64,000 nt of DNA from Pseudomonas costantinii (GCF_001870435.1 NZ_MDDR01000016.1:124001-188000), one strand, 5' to 3'. Counted from the first letter of the stretch, positions 24,373 through 34,240 are shown. The notes: generated by a model not told the origin, from the sequence alone. Made by a program: numbers and translations.

Positions 24373-25551
24373 ATGTTGCTCAACCTGTTCAATGAAATGC
24401 GTGCAGCCAAGGTGCCGGTGTCGGTGCGCGAGTTGCTGGACTTGATCAACGCGCTGAAACAGCGCGTGACCTTCGCCGACATGGACGAGTTTTACTACTT
24501 GGCCCGGGCGATCCTGGTGAAGGACGAACGGCATTTCGACAAGTTCGACCGAGCGTTCGGTGCCTATTTCAACGGTCTGGAAAAACTTGACGATCACTTG
24601 CAGGCGCTGATCCCCGAAGACTGGCTGCGCAAGGAATTCGAACGTTCGCTGACCGATGAGGAACGCGCACAGATCCAGTCCCTTGGCGGCCTGGACAAGC
24701 TGATCGAAGAATTCAAGAAACGCCTCGAAGAACAGAAAGAACGCCACGCCGGTGGTAACAAGTGGATCGGCACCGGTGGCACCAGCCCGTTTGGCTCCGG
24801 CGGCTACAACCCGGAAGGCATTCGCGTCGGCGATGCCGGCAAGCGTCAGGGCAAGGCGGTGAAGGTCTGGGACCAACGCGAGTACAAGAACCTCGACGAT
24901 CAGGTGGAACTGGGCACACGCAACATCAAGATCGCCCTGCGCCGCCTGCGCAAATTCGCTCGTCAGGGTGCGGCCGAAGAGCTGGACATCGACGGCACCA
25001 TCGACCACACCGCCCGCGATGCCGGATTGTTGAATATACAAATGCGCCCGGAGCGGCGTAACACCATCAAGTTGTTGCTGCTGTTCGACATCGGTGGCTC
25101 GATGGACGCGCATGTGAAGATCTGCGAAGAGCTGTTCTCCGCGTGCAAGACCGAGTTCAAGCACTTGGAGTATTTCTACTTCCACAACTTCGTGTACGAG
25201 TCGGTGTGGAAGAACAACCAGCGCCGCACGTCGGAACGCACCTCTACCCAAGACCTGCTGCACAAGTACGGCGCGGATTACAAAGTGATCTTTATCGGCG
25301 ATGCGTCGATGGCGCCGTATGAAATCACCCAGGCCGGCGGCAGCGTCGAGCACTGGAATGAAGAGGCGGGGTATGTGTGGATGCAGCGCTTCATGGCCAA
25401 GTACAAAAAGCTGATCTGGATAAACCCGTATCCGAAGGACACGTGGGACTTTACGGCGTCGACGGGGATTGTGCGGGAGCTGGTTGAAGATCAGATGTAT
25501 CCGCTGACGCTGCGCGGGTTGGAAGAAGGCATGCGCTTTCTCTCCAAATAA
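24373..25551 (+). CDS. VWA domain protein, CoxE-like
   Basis: A 392-residue cytoplasmic protein without signal peptide. The N-terminal helical part (MLLNLFNEMRAAKVPVSVRE) is typical of MoxR-linked VWA proteins. A Gly-rich linker (GGTSPFGSGGYNPEG) lies in the middle. The C-terminal VWA domain has a MIDAS-like motif LLLLFDIGGSMDAHVK, i.e. DxGGSM where DxSxS is canonical, so the first Ser is replaced by Gly. It probably recruits a client to the MoxR ATPase encoded just upstream. A REPIN follows the stop. Confidence 0.88.
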   Translation: MLLNLFNEMRAAKVPVSVRELLDLINALKQRVTFADMDEFYYLARAILVKDERHFDKFDRAFGAYFNGLEKLDDHLQALIPEDWLRKEFERSLTDEERAQIQSLGGLDKLIEEFKKRLEEQKERHAGGNKWIGTGGTSPFGSGGYNPEGIRVGDAGKRQGKAVKVWDQREYKNLDDQVELGTRNIKIALRRLRKFARQGAAEELDIDGTIDHTARDAGLLNIQMRPERRNTIKLLLLFDIGGSMDAHVKICEELFSACKTEFKHLEYFYFHNFVYESVWKNNQRRTSERTSTQDLLHKYGADYKVIFIGDASMAPYEITQAGGSVEHWNEEAGYVWMQRFMAKYKKLIWINPYPKDTWDFTASTGIVRELVEDQMYPLTLRGLEEGMRFLSK

Positions 25552-25563
25552 ACACAGGTCTAC

Positions 25564-25655
25564 ATGTGGGAGCGGGCTTGCTCGCGAAGGCAGAGTGTCA
25601 GTCGCTGAATTTTCTGACTGATCCACCGCATTCGCGAGCAAGCCCGCTCCCACAT
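25564..25655. repeat. REPIN (paired inverted REP sequences)
   Basis: ATGTGGGAGCGGGCTTGCTC at 25564 is inverted at 25631-25655, with a central inner pair GTCAGT / ACTGAT. It lies between the VWA gene and the convergent pxpC and can fold into one long hairpin. Confidence 0.88.
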
Positions 25656-25664
25656 TTTGAATTA

Positions 25665-25693
25665 GATCGTTCCCACGCGGAGTGGGAACGATC
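25665..25693. repeat. short palindrome GATCGTTCCCAC / GTGGGAACGATC
   Basis: A 29-base near-perfect palindrome 6 bases before the pxpC stop. It shares its arm with the repeat at 22213 and may act as a terminator-like hairpin for the convergent genes. Confidence 0.7.
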
Positions 25694-25698
25694 AAGGC

Positions 25699-26607
25699 TC
25701 AGCGAAACCGCTGTAGAAATTCCATGTGCTGCCGATAAGCCGTCTCCTGCACCACCGGTGCCAACCGCACTTTCTCCCCCGGCAGACACTGCGCCAGCCG
25801 CGCCAACGCCAACGGCGTCAAAGCGCCCAGTCGCGGATATCCCCCAATCGTCTGCCGATCATTGAGCAACACAATCGGCTGCCCATCCGGCGGCACCTGG
25901 ATCGCCCCCAACGGAATCCCTTCGGAAATCAACGACGGGCCCAGGTACTGCAACGGCGTGCCCAGCAGGCGCATGCCCATGCGGTCCGCGCGGCTGTCCA
26001 AGGCCCACTCGGTGTTGAACGCATCGAACAGGCTTTGGCCGCTGAACTGGCCGATTTGTGCGCCGACGATAACGTCCAACGGTGCCTTGGCAGGCAGGCT
26101 TGGATCCCTCAATACCTTCATCGCCCCGCCAGTGCCGGAATACGCCAAGCGCCCGCCTTCGGCCAGCGCCTTGCCAAAACCATCAACCCCGCCTAACTCC
26201 TCACGCACCACCGTGGCACAACTGCCCAGCACATCCGGCGCATCAAACCCGCCCGGCGCCGCCAGGTAAGCCCGCGCACCGCTGAACGGCTGGGTAAAAC
26301 GCAAACGCTGGCCCTTTTGCAGGATAAAACTGCGCCCCGGGCTGATGGCACGCTCGTCGATGTACGCGCCCAGATCCGCACCGGCCAATGCCAGCAAACA
26401 ATAGTCCTCGGCCTGCACGGTAAACCCGCCCAAGGTGATTTCCACCACAGGCGCATCCAGCGTATTGCCCAGCAACCAATTGGCCCAGGACATCGACACC
26501 CAATCCAGCGCCCCGCCCTGGGTTACGCCCAAGTGACGCACGCCAAAGCGACCAGCGTCTTGCAGCAGGCACAGCGGGGTGCTGGCCTCGATGATCAAGC
26601 GGCTCAT
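25699..26607 (-). CDS. pxpC: 5-oxoprolinase subunit PxpC (biotin-dependent carboxyltransferase family)
   Basis: A 302-residue protein starting [20 protein letters not shown] with GVTQGGALDWVSMSWANWLL and NDRQTIGGYPRLGAL, the AHS2/KipA signature. With PxpA and PxpB it forms the ATP-dependent 5-oxoprolinase that opens damaged or free pyroglutamate to glutamate. Its ATG overlaps the pxpB stop by 4 bases, showing translational coupling. Last gene of the operon. Confidence 0.93.
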   Translation of the reverse strand: MSRLIIEASTPLCLLQDAGRFGVRHLGVTQGGALDWVSMSWANWLLGNTLDAPVVEITLGGFTVQAEDYCLLALAGADLGAYIDERAISPGRSFILQKGQRLRFTQPFSGARAYLAAPGGFDAPDVLGSCATVVREELGGVDGFGKALAEGGRLAYSGTGGAMKVLRDPSLPAKAPLDVIVGAQIGQFSGQSLFDAFNTEWALDSRADRMGMRLLGTPLQYLGPSLISEGIPLGAIQVPPDGQPIVLLNDRQTIGGYPRLGALTPLALARLAQCLPGEKVRLAPVVQETAYRQHMEFLQRFR

Positions 26608-27308
26608 GCCTGCGCCTCCAACGGCGTGTCATCGCCACCCAGGTTGATAAATTCGGCGTGGCTGACTGCCTCAAAGCGCACCGTATCGCCGGGCTGCATC
26701 AGGCTGTAGCCATCGCGCTCGCGGTCGAACAGTTTGGCCGGGGTGCGGCCGATCAGGTTCCAGCCGCCCGGAGACACCACCGGGTAGGCGGCGGTTTGCC
26801 GCTCGGCGATACCCACGCTGCCAGCGGCCACACGCTTGCGCGGGGTGTTGAGCCGTGGTGTGGCGAGAACTTCATCCACCAACCCCATAAAGGCAAAACC
26901 GGGGGCGAAACCGAGGGCGAACACCTGGTATTGGTGGGCGCTGTGACGGCGGATCACTTCGTCTGCCGTCAGGCCACTGCGTTGGCTGAGCAAGGTCAGC
27001 TCCGGGCCGACGCTCACGTCGTACCACACCGGCAGCACGTGGCACTGGCCGCTGCCCTGGGCCTGGGGTTGCAGGTCAGTGAGCGCCTGGTCGATCAGTT
27101 CCCGTGCCTGGGCCGGGCTCAACGCGGTGAGGTCGTAATGCACCATCAACGTGGTGTAGGACGGCACCAGATCCACCAGTGCTGCGCCAAAACCATTACG
27201 CAGGCTCTGAGTGGCAGCGAGCATCCACGGCATATTGTCTTCGGCAATCACATCAAACAGGCGCACCATCAGACAGTCGATGGCCACCACTTCGATCCGT
27301 GGCTTCAT
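26604..27308 (-). CDS. pxpB: 5-oxoprolinase subunit PxpB (KipI family)
   Basis: A 234-residue AHS1/KipI-family protein with the conserved core [20 protein letters not shown] and the C-terminal [17 protein letters not shown]. It overlaps both neighbours by 4 bases (pxpA upstream, pxpC downstream), giving a tightly coupled pxpABC operon. It is the subunit that pairs with PxpC for the 5-oxoproline phosphorylating reaction. Confidence 0.93.
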   Translation of the reverse strand: MKPRIEVVAIDCLMVRLFDVIAEDNMPWMLAATQSLRNGFGAALVDLVPSYTTLMVHYDLTALSPAQARELIDQALTDLQPQAQGSGQCHVLPVWYDVSVGPELTLLSQRSGLTADEVIRRHSAHQYQVFALGFAPGFAFMGLVDEVLATPRLNTPRKRVAAGSVGIAERQTAAYPVVSPGGWNLIGRTPAKLFDRERDGYSLMQPGDTVRFEAVSHAEFINLGGDDTPLEAQA

Positions 27309-28045
27309 GCTGACTTCAACGCCTCGCGGATGCGCTGCACGGCGGCGATCGAGCTGGCGTTGTCGCCATGCACACAGAGCGTGTTGGCCTGTAACACCAA
27401 GGCGCTGCCATCGCTGGCGGTCAGAGGTTCGCCAAGGGAAATGGTCAGGGCTTGCTGGACAATGGTCTCGGCGTCGTGATGCACGGCGCCCGGCAACTGC
27501 CGGGAGACCAAATGCCCCTTGTGGTCATAGGCACGGTCGGCGAAGGCCTCAAACCACAGGGTTACACCGTATTCATCGCCCAAGGCCTGAGCCGCGCTGT
27601 TGTCGCGGGTGGCCAGCAACATCAAGGGCAAGTCGCCATACGCCGCCACGGCCTGGATCACCGCTCGCAGTTGAGTGGGGTTGGCCATCATGTCGTTGTA
27701 CATCGCGCCATGGGGTTTGACGTAGCCGACCCGCCCGCCTTGCGCCCGGCAGATGCCGTCGAGGGCGCCGATCTGGTAATGCAACAGGTCCTGGATTTCC
27801 TGGGGCGTGTAAGTCATGGAGCGGCGGCCGAAACCTTGCAGATCCTGGTATGCCGGGTGCGCGCCCACTTGCACGCCGTGCTTGAGGGCCAGGCTGACAG
27901 TCTTGCGCATGATGCTCGGGTCGCCGGCATGGAAACCGCAGGCCACGTTGGCGCAATCAATGAACGGCATGACCTCGGCATCCAGACCCATGGTCCAGTT
28001 GCCAAAACTTTCGCCGATGTCACAGTTCAATAAAAGACGGCTCAC
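27305..28045 (-). CDS. pxpA: 5-oxoprolinase subunit PxpA (LamB/YcsF family)
   Basis: A 246-residue protein starting [20 protein letters not shown], the LamB/YcsF signature, with INDxx-type acidic residues and [20 protein letters not shown]. The start codon is GTG at 28045, preceded by AGGAG at 7 bases. First gene of pxpABC, which hydrolyses 5-oxoproline. The 175-base gap to a divergent LysR gene suggests that regulator controls the operon. Confidence 0.93.
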   Translation of the reverse strand: MSRLLLNCDIGESFGNWTMGLDAEVMPFIDCANVACGFHAGDPSIMRKTVSLALKHGVQVGAHPAYQDLQGFGRRSMTYTPQEIQDLLHYQIGALDGICRAQGGRVGYVKPHGAMYNDMMANPTQLRAVIQAVAAYGDLPLMLLATRDNSAAQALGDEYGVTLWFEAFADRAYDHKGHLVSRQLPGAVHHDAETIVQQALTISLGEPLTASDGSALVLQANTLCVHGDNASSIAAVQRIREALKSA

Positions 28046-28220
28046 GGTGGTGCTCCTGCAGGCTTTGTATTTTTTGTAGTGTGGGATTTTTTACGCAGAA
28101 CTCGCAACTTGTCCTTACACCCCAACGACGCTTATCGTGGAATGGCTCGATTTTTGGCGTTTGCCCGGTGCGGCGTCCAACTAATAAAAACCGATCCATG
28201 CATAAGAAAAAGTTGATCCC

Positions 28221-29141
28221 ATGAATTTGAAGTTCCTCGAAACCTTCGTCTGGGTGGCCAAGCTCAAGAGCTTTCGCCTGACCGCCGAAAAGCTGTTCAC
28301 CACCCAAGCCTCGATCTCCAGCCGCATCGCCGTGCTCGAAAGCGAGTTGGGAGTGAAGCTGTTTCTGCGCGACTCACGCGGTGTGAGCCTGACCCCGGAA
28401 GGCTTGAAGGTGCTCGATTACGCCGAGCAGATGATGGTGACCATGCAGGGCCTGAAGCAGTCCCTGGAAACCACCAGCAGTAAGGTCGGGCGGATTCGGA
28501 TCGGCGCAATGGACACAGTGATCCACACCTGGCTCAGCCCGCTGGTGGCCGAATTGATGGACCACTTCCCGCTGGTGGAAATCGAGTTAGTCGCCGATAC
28601 CGCACTGAACCTCAGCGATCAGCTGCAAAAAGGCTTCCTTGACCTGATCCTGCAAACCGACCTGCTGCGCCTGGAAACCGTGCGCAGCCTGGAACTGGCC
28701 AGCCACCCCATGGCCTGGATCGTCGCCAGCCAATCCATCTACAACCGCGACTACGCCTCCCTCGCCGAACTGGCCCAGGAGCGCATCATCACCTACTCGA
28801 AAAACTCCCACCCGCACCAGGACGTACTGAGCCTGATGCAGGCTAACGGCGTGGCTGCGCCGCGGATGAACTGTGTGAACTCGGTGTCGGCGATCACCCG
28901 CTTGCTGCGCGATGGCTTTGGGATCGGTGCACTGCCGCCGGTGCTGGTCATCGAGGAGTTGGCACGCGGGGAATTGGTGATGTTGCCGATGACGCAGCGA
29001 TTGCCGAATTTGCAGGTGGTGGTGTCGTGGCGTGTGGGGGTGGAGTTGGTGGAGGATATTGTGGGGCTGTGCCAGAAGGTGGTGGCACGGTATGCCGAGG
29101 AAGTCGGTGAAGACCGGATAGTGCTAAGCCAACCAACATAA
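28221..29141 (+). CDS. LysR-type transcriptional regulator, divergent from pxpABC
   Basis: A 306-residue regulator with an N-terminal winged helix (MNLKFLETFVWVAKLKSFRL, recognition helix around TTQASISSRIAVLESEL) and a C-terminal periplasmic-binding-protein-like effector domain. Its position back to back with pxpABC suggests it senses 5-oxoproline or a related amino acid and acts on the shared 175-base region. Toward the 3' end codon use becomes richer in GTG/TTG. A REP palindrome begins right at the stop. Confidence 0.9.
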   Translation: MNLKFLETFVWVAKLKSFRLTAEKLFTTQASISSRIAVLESELGVKLFLRDSRGVSLTPEGLKVLDYAEQMMVTMQGLKQSLETTSSKVGRIRIGAMDTVIHTWLSPLVAELMDHFPLVEIELVADTALNLSDQLQKGFLDLILQTDLLRLETVRSLELASHPMAWIVASQSIYNRDYASLAELAQERIITYSKNSHPHQDVLSLMQANGVAAPRMNCVNSVSAITRLLRDGFGIGALPPVLVIEELARGELVMLPMTQRLPNLQVVVSWRVGVELVEDIVGLCQKVVARYAEEVGEDRIVLSQPT

Positions 29142-29175
29142 AACTGTGGGAGCTGGCTTGCCTGCTCCCACAGTT
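29142..29175. repeat. REP palindrome
   Basis: AACTGTGGGAGC-TGGCTTGCCT-GCTCCCACAGTT, a single compact REP directly after a LysR stop codon and 14 bases before the convergent DUF2937 stop. It can serve both genes as a 3' hairpin. Confidence 0.85.
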
Positions 29176-29188
29176 GACCGAGTCAGGC

Positions 29189-29731
29189 TTAGAGCCCCTT
29201 CAGGTCACGCTCTTCAATCGGCCGGCTCTGGCGCAGGCGCTTGCCGCCCAACACCACCCAGTCGATCAATCGGAACAGGCATTCGATGCCGAATGACAAC
29301 AGCATCGCACCGCCCAATCCCCAGCCCATGGCTTCGGGGGTCAGCAGGATCTGGTAGCTGTAGCCGTTCCAGGTTTCCTGGCGAATAGCCGGGTCAGCGG
29401 CCACCGCCACTTGCAGGGCGCGGATGTACCACGGGCCTTGCATCGCCTGGAATTGCTTGTCCAACGCCACTTGGCGATCAAGCAAGGTGCCCAGGCTGTT
29501 GGCATCACTGCGAAACACCGGGTCATCGCTGGCGCGGTAATGGGCGACCAGGGCCTGCAAATCGCCGTTGAAAAATTGCTGTGCCGTGGCGTCAAAGCCG
29601 CGCAGGCCGGTCTGGGCCTCAATCAGATGGGCCTCGACGCGCTTGGCGTAGTCGTTGATAAACCCCGGCACCTGCACGCCAACCAACAAGCCAATGGCAA
29701 ACAGCACCAACCGCAGATAGCTAAGCAACAT
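29189..29731 (-). CDS. DUF2937 family membrane protein
   Basis: A 180-residue protein with an N-terminal membrane segment (MLLSYLRLVLFAIGLLVGVQ), a helical periplasmic stretch and a C-terminal hydrophobic segment (GWGLGGAMLLSFGIECLFRL). This two-helix layout fits DUF2937. I chose the ATG at 29731, 11 bases after the amidotransferase stop; the open frame back to 29770 overlaps that gene. Last of a three-gene operon. Function unknown. Confidence 0.8.
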   Translation of the reverse strand: MLLSYLRLVLFAIGLLVGVQVPGFINDYAKRVEAHLIEAQTGLRGFDATAQQFFNGDLQALVAHYRASDDPVFRSDANSLGTLLDRQVALDKQFQAMQGPWYIRALQVAVAADPAIRQETWNGYSYQILLTPEAMGWGLGGAMLLSFGIECLFRLIDWVVLGGKRLRQSRPIEERDLKGL

Positions 29732-29742
29732 GGACGATATCC

Positions 29743-30519
29743 TTACTCGGTGATGCCCTGGCTGACGCATTCACCGCGTCGCCACAGGCTCCATTGGCCC
29801 GGTTCGTAGCGGGTCCAGTTTTCGTTGTCGGTCAAAGGCTCGGTGGCAATGACCGTCACCACATCATTTGGCGTGGTTTCGGCCTGAAAATCGACGATCA
29901 CGTCGACATCTTTCAAGCGCGCCGGGCCAAAGGGTGCGCGCCGGGTAATCTGCGCCAATTTGGTCGAGCAGTAGCAAAACAGCCAGTCGCCATCACTGAG
30001 CAGGCAGTTGAACACGCCTTTGCTGCGGTATTCGGAACAGGCGGCGATCAGGTCCGGCAGCACGTGTTCGATGTCTACCGGCTCCGGGAAGGCTTCGCGC
30101 ACACGGTTGAGCAGGTCACAGAACGCCGCTTCGCTGTCGGTATCGCCCACCGGGCGATAGAACGTGGCGCGCGGGTTGAAGTCCGCCAATTGGCCGTTGT
30201 GCGCGAAGCACCAGTTGCGGCCCCACAATTCGCGCACGAACGGATGGGTGTTGGACAAGCACACCTTGCCCACATTGGCTTGGCGGATATGGCCAATCAC
30301 CACTTCACTTTTGATGGGGTAACGCTGCACCAGCAGCGCGACTTCCGACTCGCTGCTGGCGGCCGGGTCCTGGAACAGACGCAGGCCACGGCCTTCGTAG
30401 AAGGCGATGCCCCAACCGTCGCGGTGGGGGCCGGTACGCCCGCCCCGCTGCATCAGACCGGTAAAGCTGAACACAATATCGGTGGGGACGTTGGCACTCA
30501 TGCCCAATAATTCACACAT
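29743..30519 (-). CDS. class II glutamine amidotransferase (YafJ-like)
   Basis: A 258-residue N-terminal-nucleophile hydrolase: after Met removal Cys2 ([10 protein letters not shown]) is the glutaminase nucleophile, supported by [25 protein letters not shown] and the NGQL loop in [10 protein letters not shown]. It has no attached synthase domain, so it either supplies ammonia to a partner or acts as an independent amidohydrolase. It lies between two small membrane proteins in one operon, which hints at a membrane-linked role. Substrate unknown. Confidence 0.88.
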   Translation of the reverse strand: MCELLGMSANVPTDIVFSFTGLMQRGGRTGPHRDGWGIAFYEGRGLRLFQDPAASSESEVALLVQRYPIKSEVVIGHIRQANVGKVCLSNTHPFVRELWGRNWCFAHNGQLADFNPRATFYRPVGDTDSEAAFCDLLNRVREAFPEPVDIEHVLPDLIAACSEYRSKGVFNCLLSDGDWLFCYCSTKLAQITRRAPFGPARLKDVDVIVDFQAETTPNDVVTVIATEPLTDNENWTRYEPGQWSLWRRGECVSQGITE

Positions 30520-30549
30520 GCCAGGGCTCTCGCTGCAGGGCGGACAACG

Positions 30550-31008
30550 TTAAAGGCGCGGTTCGACCCGCATACCGCCGACAGGCGCCGGGCGACGAAA
30601 AGGCTCATCTTCATCGTCTTTCGGCTCGGCAGCCAAGGCTGCATCAGCAGCAGCCTTACGCTCACGGCGGGCCTTGGCGGCACGCTCGATGGGCCAGCGG
30701 ATCAGCACGATCACGATGTAAACGCCAAAGGCGATCATCGTGTACATGAACAGATCGGAAATGGCCCGCCAGGCGTTATTGCCGACCTTAAGCACCAAGT
30801 CCAGGGCAGTAATGGCGACAGCCGGTGCAAACTGGGTCTTGACCGGGTCGACGATGGTCGGGCTGAACAGCAGCACCGCCACCAGCAATTGCAGCGGCTC
30901 GCGCAGCCAGCGCCAGATCCAGCGGGTCATGCGGCACCACACCAACAGGCAGCCCAAAGCGGCAAAGGCGTAAAGGCCCCAAGCGATCAGATAGTCGTTC
31001 TCGGTCAT
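30550..31008 (-). CDS. hypothetical inner-membrane protein
   Basis: A 152-residue protein with three hydrophobic segments (starting MTENDYLIAWGLYAFAALGC; then LREPLQLLVAVLLFSPTIVD; then FMYTMIAFGVYIVIVLIRWP) and a charged Lys/Arg/Ala C-terminal tail facing the cytoplasm. The start may be ATG 31008 or 31017; sequence back to 31086 would run into the promoter region of divergent ptrB. It heads an operon with the class II amidotransferase and the DUF2937 gene. No assigned function. Confidence 0.75.
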   Translation of the reverse strand: MTENDYLIAWGLYAFAALGCLLVWCRMTRWIWRWLREPLQLLVAVLLFSPTIVDPVKTQFAPAVAITALDLVLKVGNNAWRAISDLFMYTMIAFGVYIVIVLIRWPIERAAKARRERKAAADAALAAEPKDDEDEPFRRPAPVGGMRVEPRL

Positions 31009-31107
31009 GGTGTCCATGGCAAGGTAGGCAAACAGGCCGCTATGATAACGGCTTTTGCGTGTCGCGGCTGCAATGCCTGCCACCATCCGCCAGACAGAGA
31101 GTGATCC

Positions 31108-33162
31108 ATGCCTTCATCGACCCACATCACTGCCGCCCCGATTGCCCGCAAAGCCCCAGGCCAGGACCCGTACGCCTGGCTGCAAGAGCGTGACAGCCCT
31201 GAAGTGCTGGATTACCTCAAAGCCGAAAACGCCTGGCAGGAAGCCCAACTCGCCGATCAACACGCGCTGCGTGAGACCCTCTTCGAAGAGATCAAGGGCC
31301 GCATCCTCGAAACCGACCTGTCCCTGCCCTCCCCTTGGGGCCCTTATTTGTATTACACGCGCACCACTGCCGGTGACGAATACGCCCGCCACTACCGCTG
31401 CCGCCGCCCGGCCGACGACAGCAACCGGGTAGACGAAAGCAACGAAGAGCTGCTGCTGGACCCGAATGTGCTGGCCAATGGCGGATTTTTCTCCCTCGGC
31501 GCGTTCAGCATCAGCCCCGATCACCAGCGCCTGGCCTACAGCCTCGACACCAGTGGCGAAGAGATTTACACCCTGTACGTGAAGGAGTTGGCCACCGGCA
31601 AGGTCAGCGAACTGGCGTTCGAAGACTGCGACGGCAGCATGACCTGGGCCAATGACAGCCTGACCCTGTTTTTCGGCGAACTGGACGACACCCATCGCCC
31701 CCACAAGCTGTATCGCTATCGTTTGGACGGCACGGCGGCGCAGGAAGTGTTCCATGAGCCCGACGGCCGTTTCTTCCTGCATTGCTACCGCTCAAGCTCC
31801 GAGCGCCAGTTGCTGCTGGCCCTGGGCAGCAAGACCACCAGCGAAATCTGGGCCCTGGACGCCGACCAGCCGCACCTGGACTTCGCCTGCCTGGCGCCAC
31901 GGGTCGAGGACCATGAGTACGATGTCGACCACGGTAAACTCGATGGAGAGTGGACCTGGTTTATCCGCAGCAACCGTGACGGCATCAACTACGCGCTGTT
32001 CGTGGCCGCCGACACCGGCAACGTGCCGAGCCAGGATGACTGGCAAAACCTGATCCCCCACAGCGATGAGGTGATGCTCGACGGCGTGACCCTGAACGCC
32101 AGCGCCATGACCTTGAGCCTGCGCATCGGCGGCCTGCCGGTGATCGAAGTGCATCCACAAGGTGTGCCGGCCTATCGCGTGGAATTGCCTGACGCCGCTT
32201 ACAGCCTCTACGTGCAGAACAGCCTGGAATTCCCCAGCGACAACATCCGCCTGCGTTATGAAGCCCTGAACCGCCCGGCCCAGGTGCGCCAGCTGGAACT
32301 GGCCAGCGGCGCGCAACAGGTGCTCAAGGAAACCCCGGTACTCGGCGTGTTCAACGCCGACGATTACGTCAGCCAGCGTTTATGGGCCACCTCCGCCGAT
32401 GGCACCCAGGTGCCGATCAGCCTGGTGGTCAAGCGCGATCAACTCGGCAAGCCGACGCCGCTGTACCTTTACGGTTACGGTGCCTACGGCTCGAGCCTCG
32501 ACCCGTGGTTCTCCCACGCGCGCCTGAGCCTGCTGGACCGTGGCGTGGCATTTGCCATCGCGCATGTACGCGGCGGCGGCGAGCTGGGCGAAGCCTGGTA
32601 CCGCAACGGCAAGCAGGAACACAAACAGAACACCTTCAGCGACTTTATCGCCTGCGCCGAGCATTTGATCGCCGAGGGCCTGACCACGGCCAAGCAACTG
32701 GCGATCAGCGGCGGCAGCGCCGGTGGCCTGTTGATCGGCGCCGTACTGAACCAGCGTCCGGAGCTGTTCCAGGCGGCGATTGCCGAAGTGCCGTTTGTCG
32801 ACGTACTCAACACCATGCTCGACCCGGAACTGCCGCTGACCATCACCGAGTACGACGAGTGGGGCAACCCTGAGGAGCCTGAGGTGTACGCGCGCATCAA
32901 GGCGTACGCGCCGTACGAAAACGTCAGCGCCCAGGCTTACCCCGCCACGCTGGTGATCGCCGGTTACAACGACAGCCGCGTGCAGTACTGGGAGGCGGCC
33001 AAGTGGGTGGCCAAACTGCGTGCGACCAAGACAGACGACAACCTGCTGCTGCTCAAGACCGAACTGGGCGCCGGCCACGGCGGCATGAGCGGTCGCTATC
33101 AGGGATTACGTGACGTGGCGCTCGAATATGGATTTGTTTTCAAGGCGCTGGGTTTGATCTAA
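31108..33162 (+). CDS. ptrB: oligopeptidase B (S9 family)
   Basis: A 684-residue cytoplasmic serine peptidase that cleaves short peptides after Arg or Lys. An N-terminal seven-bladed propeller (repeats around SISPDHQRLAYSLDTSGEE) caps a C-terminal alpha/beta-hydrolase domain with Ser537 (GGSAGG), Asp622 (GYNDSRV) and His657 (GAGHGG). The HVRGGGELGEAWY signature and acidic residues near EVPFVDVLNTMLDPELPL are those of oligopeptidase B rather than prolyl oligopeptidase. No signal peptide. Single gene. Confidence 0.93.
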   Translation: MPSSTHITAAPIARKAPGQDPYAWLQERDSPEVLDYLKAENAWQEAQLADQHALRETLFEEIKGRILETDLSLPSPWGPYLYYTRTTAGDEYARHYRCRRPADDSNRVDESNEELLLDPNVLANGGFFSLGAFSISPDHQRLAYSLDTSGEEIYTLYVKELATGKVSELAFEDCDGSMTWANDSLTLFFGELDDTHRPHKLYRYRLDGTAAQEVFHEPDGRFFLHCYRSSSERQLLLALGSKTTSEIWALDADQPHLDFACLAPRVEDHEYDVDHGKLDGEWTWFIRSNRDGINYALFVAADTGNVPSQDDWQNLIPHSDEVMLDGVTLNASAMTLSLRIGGLPVIEVHPQGVPAYRVELPDAAYSLYVQNSLEFPSDNIRLRYEALNRPAQVRQLELASGAQQVLKETPVLGVFNADDYVSQRLWATSADGTQVPISLVVKRDQLGKPTPLYLYGYGAYGSSLDPWFSHARLSLLDRGVAFAIAHVRGGGELGEAWYRNGKQEHKQNTFSDFIACAEHLIAEGLTTAKQLAISGGSAGGLLIGAVLNQRPELFQAAIAEVPFVDVLNTMLDPELPLTITEYDEWGNPEEPEVYARIKAYAPYENVSAQAYPATLVIAGYNDSRVQYWEAAKWVAKLRATKTDDNLLLLKTELGAGHGGMSGRYQGLRDVALEYGFVFKALGLI

Positions 33163-33172
33163 CAACGCCGTT

Positions 33173-33457
33173 TTAACCGCCAGGCGTCTTCGGCTTGCTG
33201 TCATTTTGCAGCAGGCCGGGCACCGTCTGATCTTTCGGTGGCGTCGGCAACACGATCGGCACCAGCGCAGGCGCGCCGTTAGCGGTGGCCTTGGGCGCCA
33301 CGGGCGGAGTGACTTGCGGATACAACGTCGGTGTCGGCGTGCCCGGCGCACCGGGGGTGGGTGCGGGCGCGACCGGTACGGTTTGCGCCTCCTGAGCCTG
33401 CGCCGTGCCCAATGTGAGCGCGCCGAGCACAATGACCGTTAGAATGCTGCACTTCAT
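33173..33457 (-). CDS. small exported Pro/Thr-rich protein
   Basis: A 94-residue protein with a cleavable signal peptide (MKCSILTVIVLGALTLGTAQ, cleavage near AQA) and a mature chain of low complexity rich in Pro, Ala, Thr and Val (PVAPAPTPGAPGTPTPTLYP). It is probably a disordered periplasmic or envelope-associated linker-like protein. The frame is open upstream but only this ATG gives a signal peptide; an ATG at 33469 is the alternative. It is convergent with ptrB, only 10 bases away. I recognise no family. Confidence 0.65.
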   Translation of the reverse strand: MKCSILTVIVLGALTLGTAQAQEAQTVPVAPAPTPGAPGTPTPTLYPQVTPPVAPKATANGAPALVPIVLPTPPKDQTVPGLLQNDSKPKTPGG

Positions 33458-33535
33458 CGATGGCTCCATGGCCTGACTGGAATACCGTAAGGCTACTCCC
33501 AACCGCGCAAGAATGCCCTTCTCAATGAGATTTCC

Positions 33536-34222
33536 ATGAAACGTTTCGTTCTGCTGGACACCACCCCGATCCCCGACAACGGCGGTGCCTTGTGCCTGTT
33601 CGAATACGGCGAGGACTTTGTGATCAAGATCCAGGGCGGTGATGGCGGCCAGTTGATGAACACGCGCATGCACGGTTCCGAAGACGCCCTAGCGGAGATC
33701 CCTTGCCGCAAAGTCGCCGGGCGCCCGGGTTCGCGGGTGTTGATCGGCGGGTTGGGCATGGGTTTTACCCTGGCCTCGGCGCTCAAGCATCTGGGCAAGA
33801 CTGCCGAAGTGGTGGTGGCGGAATTGGTGCCCGGCGTTGTGGAGTGGAACCGTGGGCCGTTGGGGGAAAAGTCCGGGCGCCCATTGTTGGACCCGCGCAC
33901 GGTAATCCGCATGGAGGACGTGGCCAAGGTACTGCAGGCGGAGCCGCAAGGTTTTGACGCGATCATGCTCGACGTCGACAACGGCCCCGAAGGCCTCACA
34001 CAAAAGGCCAACAGTTGGCTGTATTCCGCCGGTGGCCTGGCTGCCTGCGCCAAGGCCCTGCGGCCCAAGGGCGTGCTGGCCGTGTGGTCGGCCAGCGCCG
34101 ATAAGCTGTTCAGCGACAAACTGCGCAAGGCCGGTTTCAAGGCCGAGGAAGTGCAAGTGTTTGCCCATGGCAACAAGGGCACTCGGCACACCATCTGGAT
34201 TGCCGAAAAGCTCAAGGGCTGA
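33536..34222 (+). CDS. spermidine-synthase-like methyltransferase-fold protein
   Basis: A 228-residue Rossmann-fold protein starting MKRFVLLDTTPIPDNGGALC. The cofactor loop is SRVLIGGLGMGFTLASAL, with an acidic strand end VVVAELVPGVVEWNRG and FDAIMLDVDNGPEGLT in place of the spermidine-synthase active-site region. It lacks the N-terminal beta domain of SpeE and resembles the short spermidine-synthase-like proteins common in proteobacteria. The substrate is unknown. The large inverted-repeat element follows it. Confidence 0.8.
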   Translation: MKRFVLLDTTPIPDNGGALCLFEYGEDFVIKIQGGDGGQLMNTRMHGSEDALAEIPCRKVAGRPGSRVLIGGLGMGFTLASALKHLGKTAEVVVAELVPGVVEWNRGPLGEKSGRPLLDPRTVIRMEDVAKVLQAEPQGFDAIMLDVDNGPEGLTQKANSWLYSAGGLAACAKALRPKGVLAVWSASADKLFSDKLRKAGFKAEEVQVFAHGNKGTRHTIWIAEKLKG

Positions 34223-34240
34223 TCACCTGAAGACCCCATG

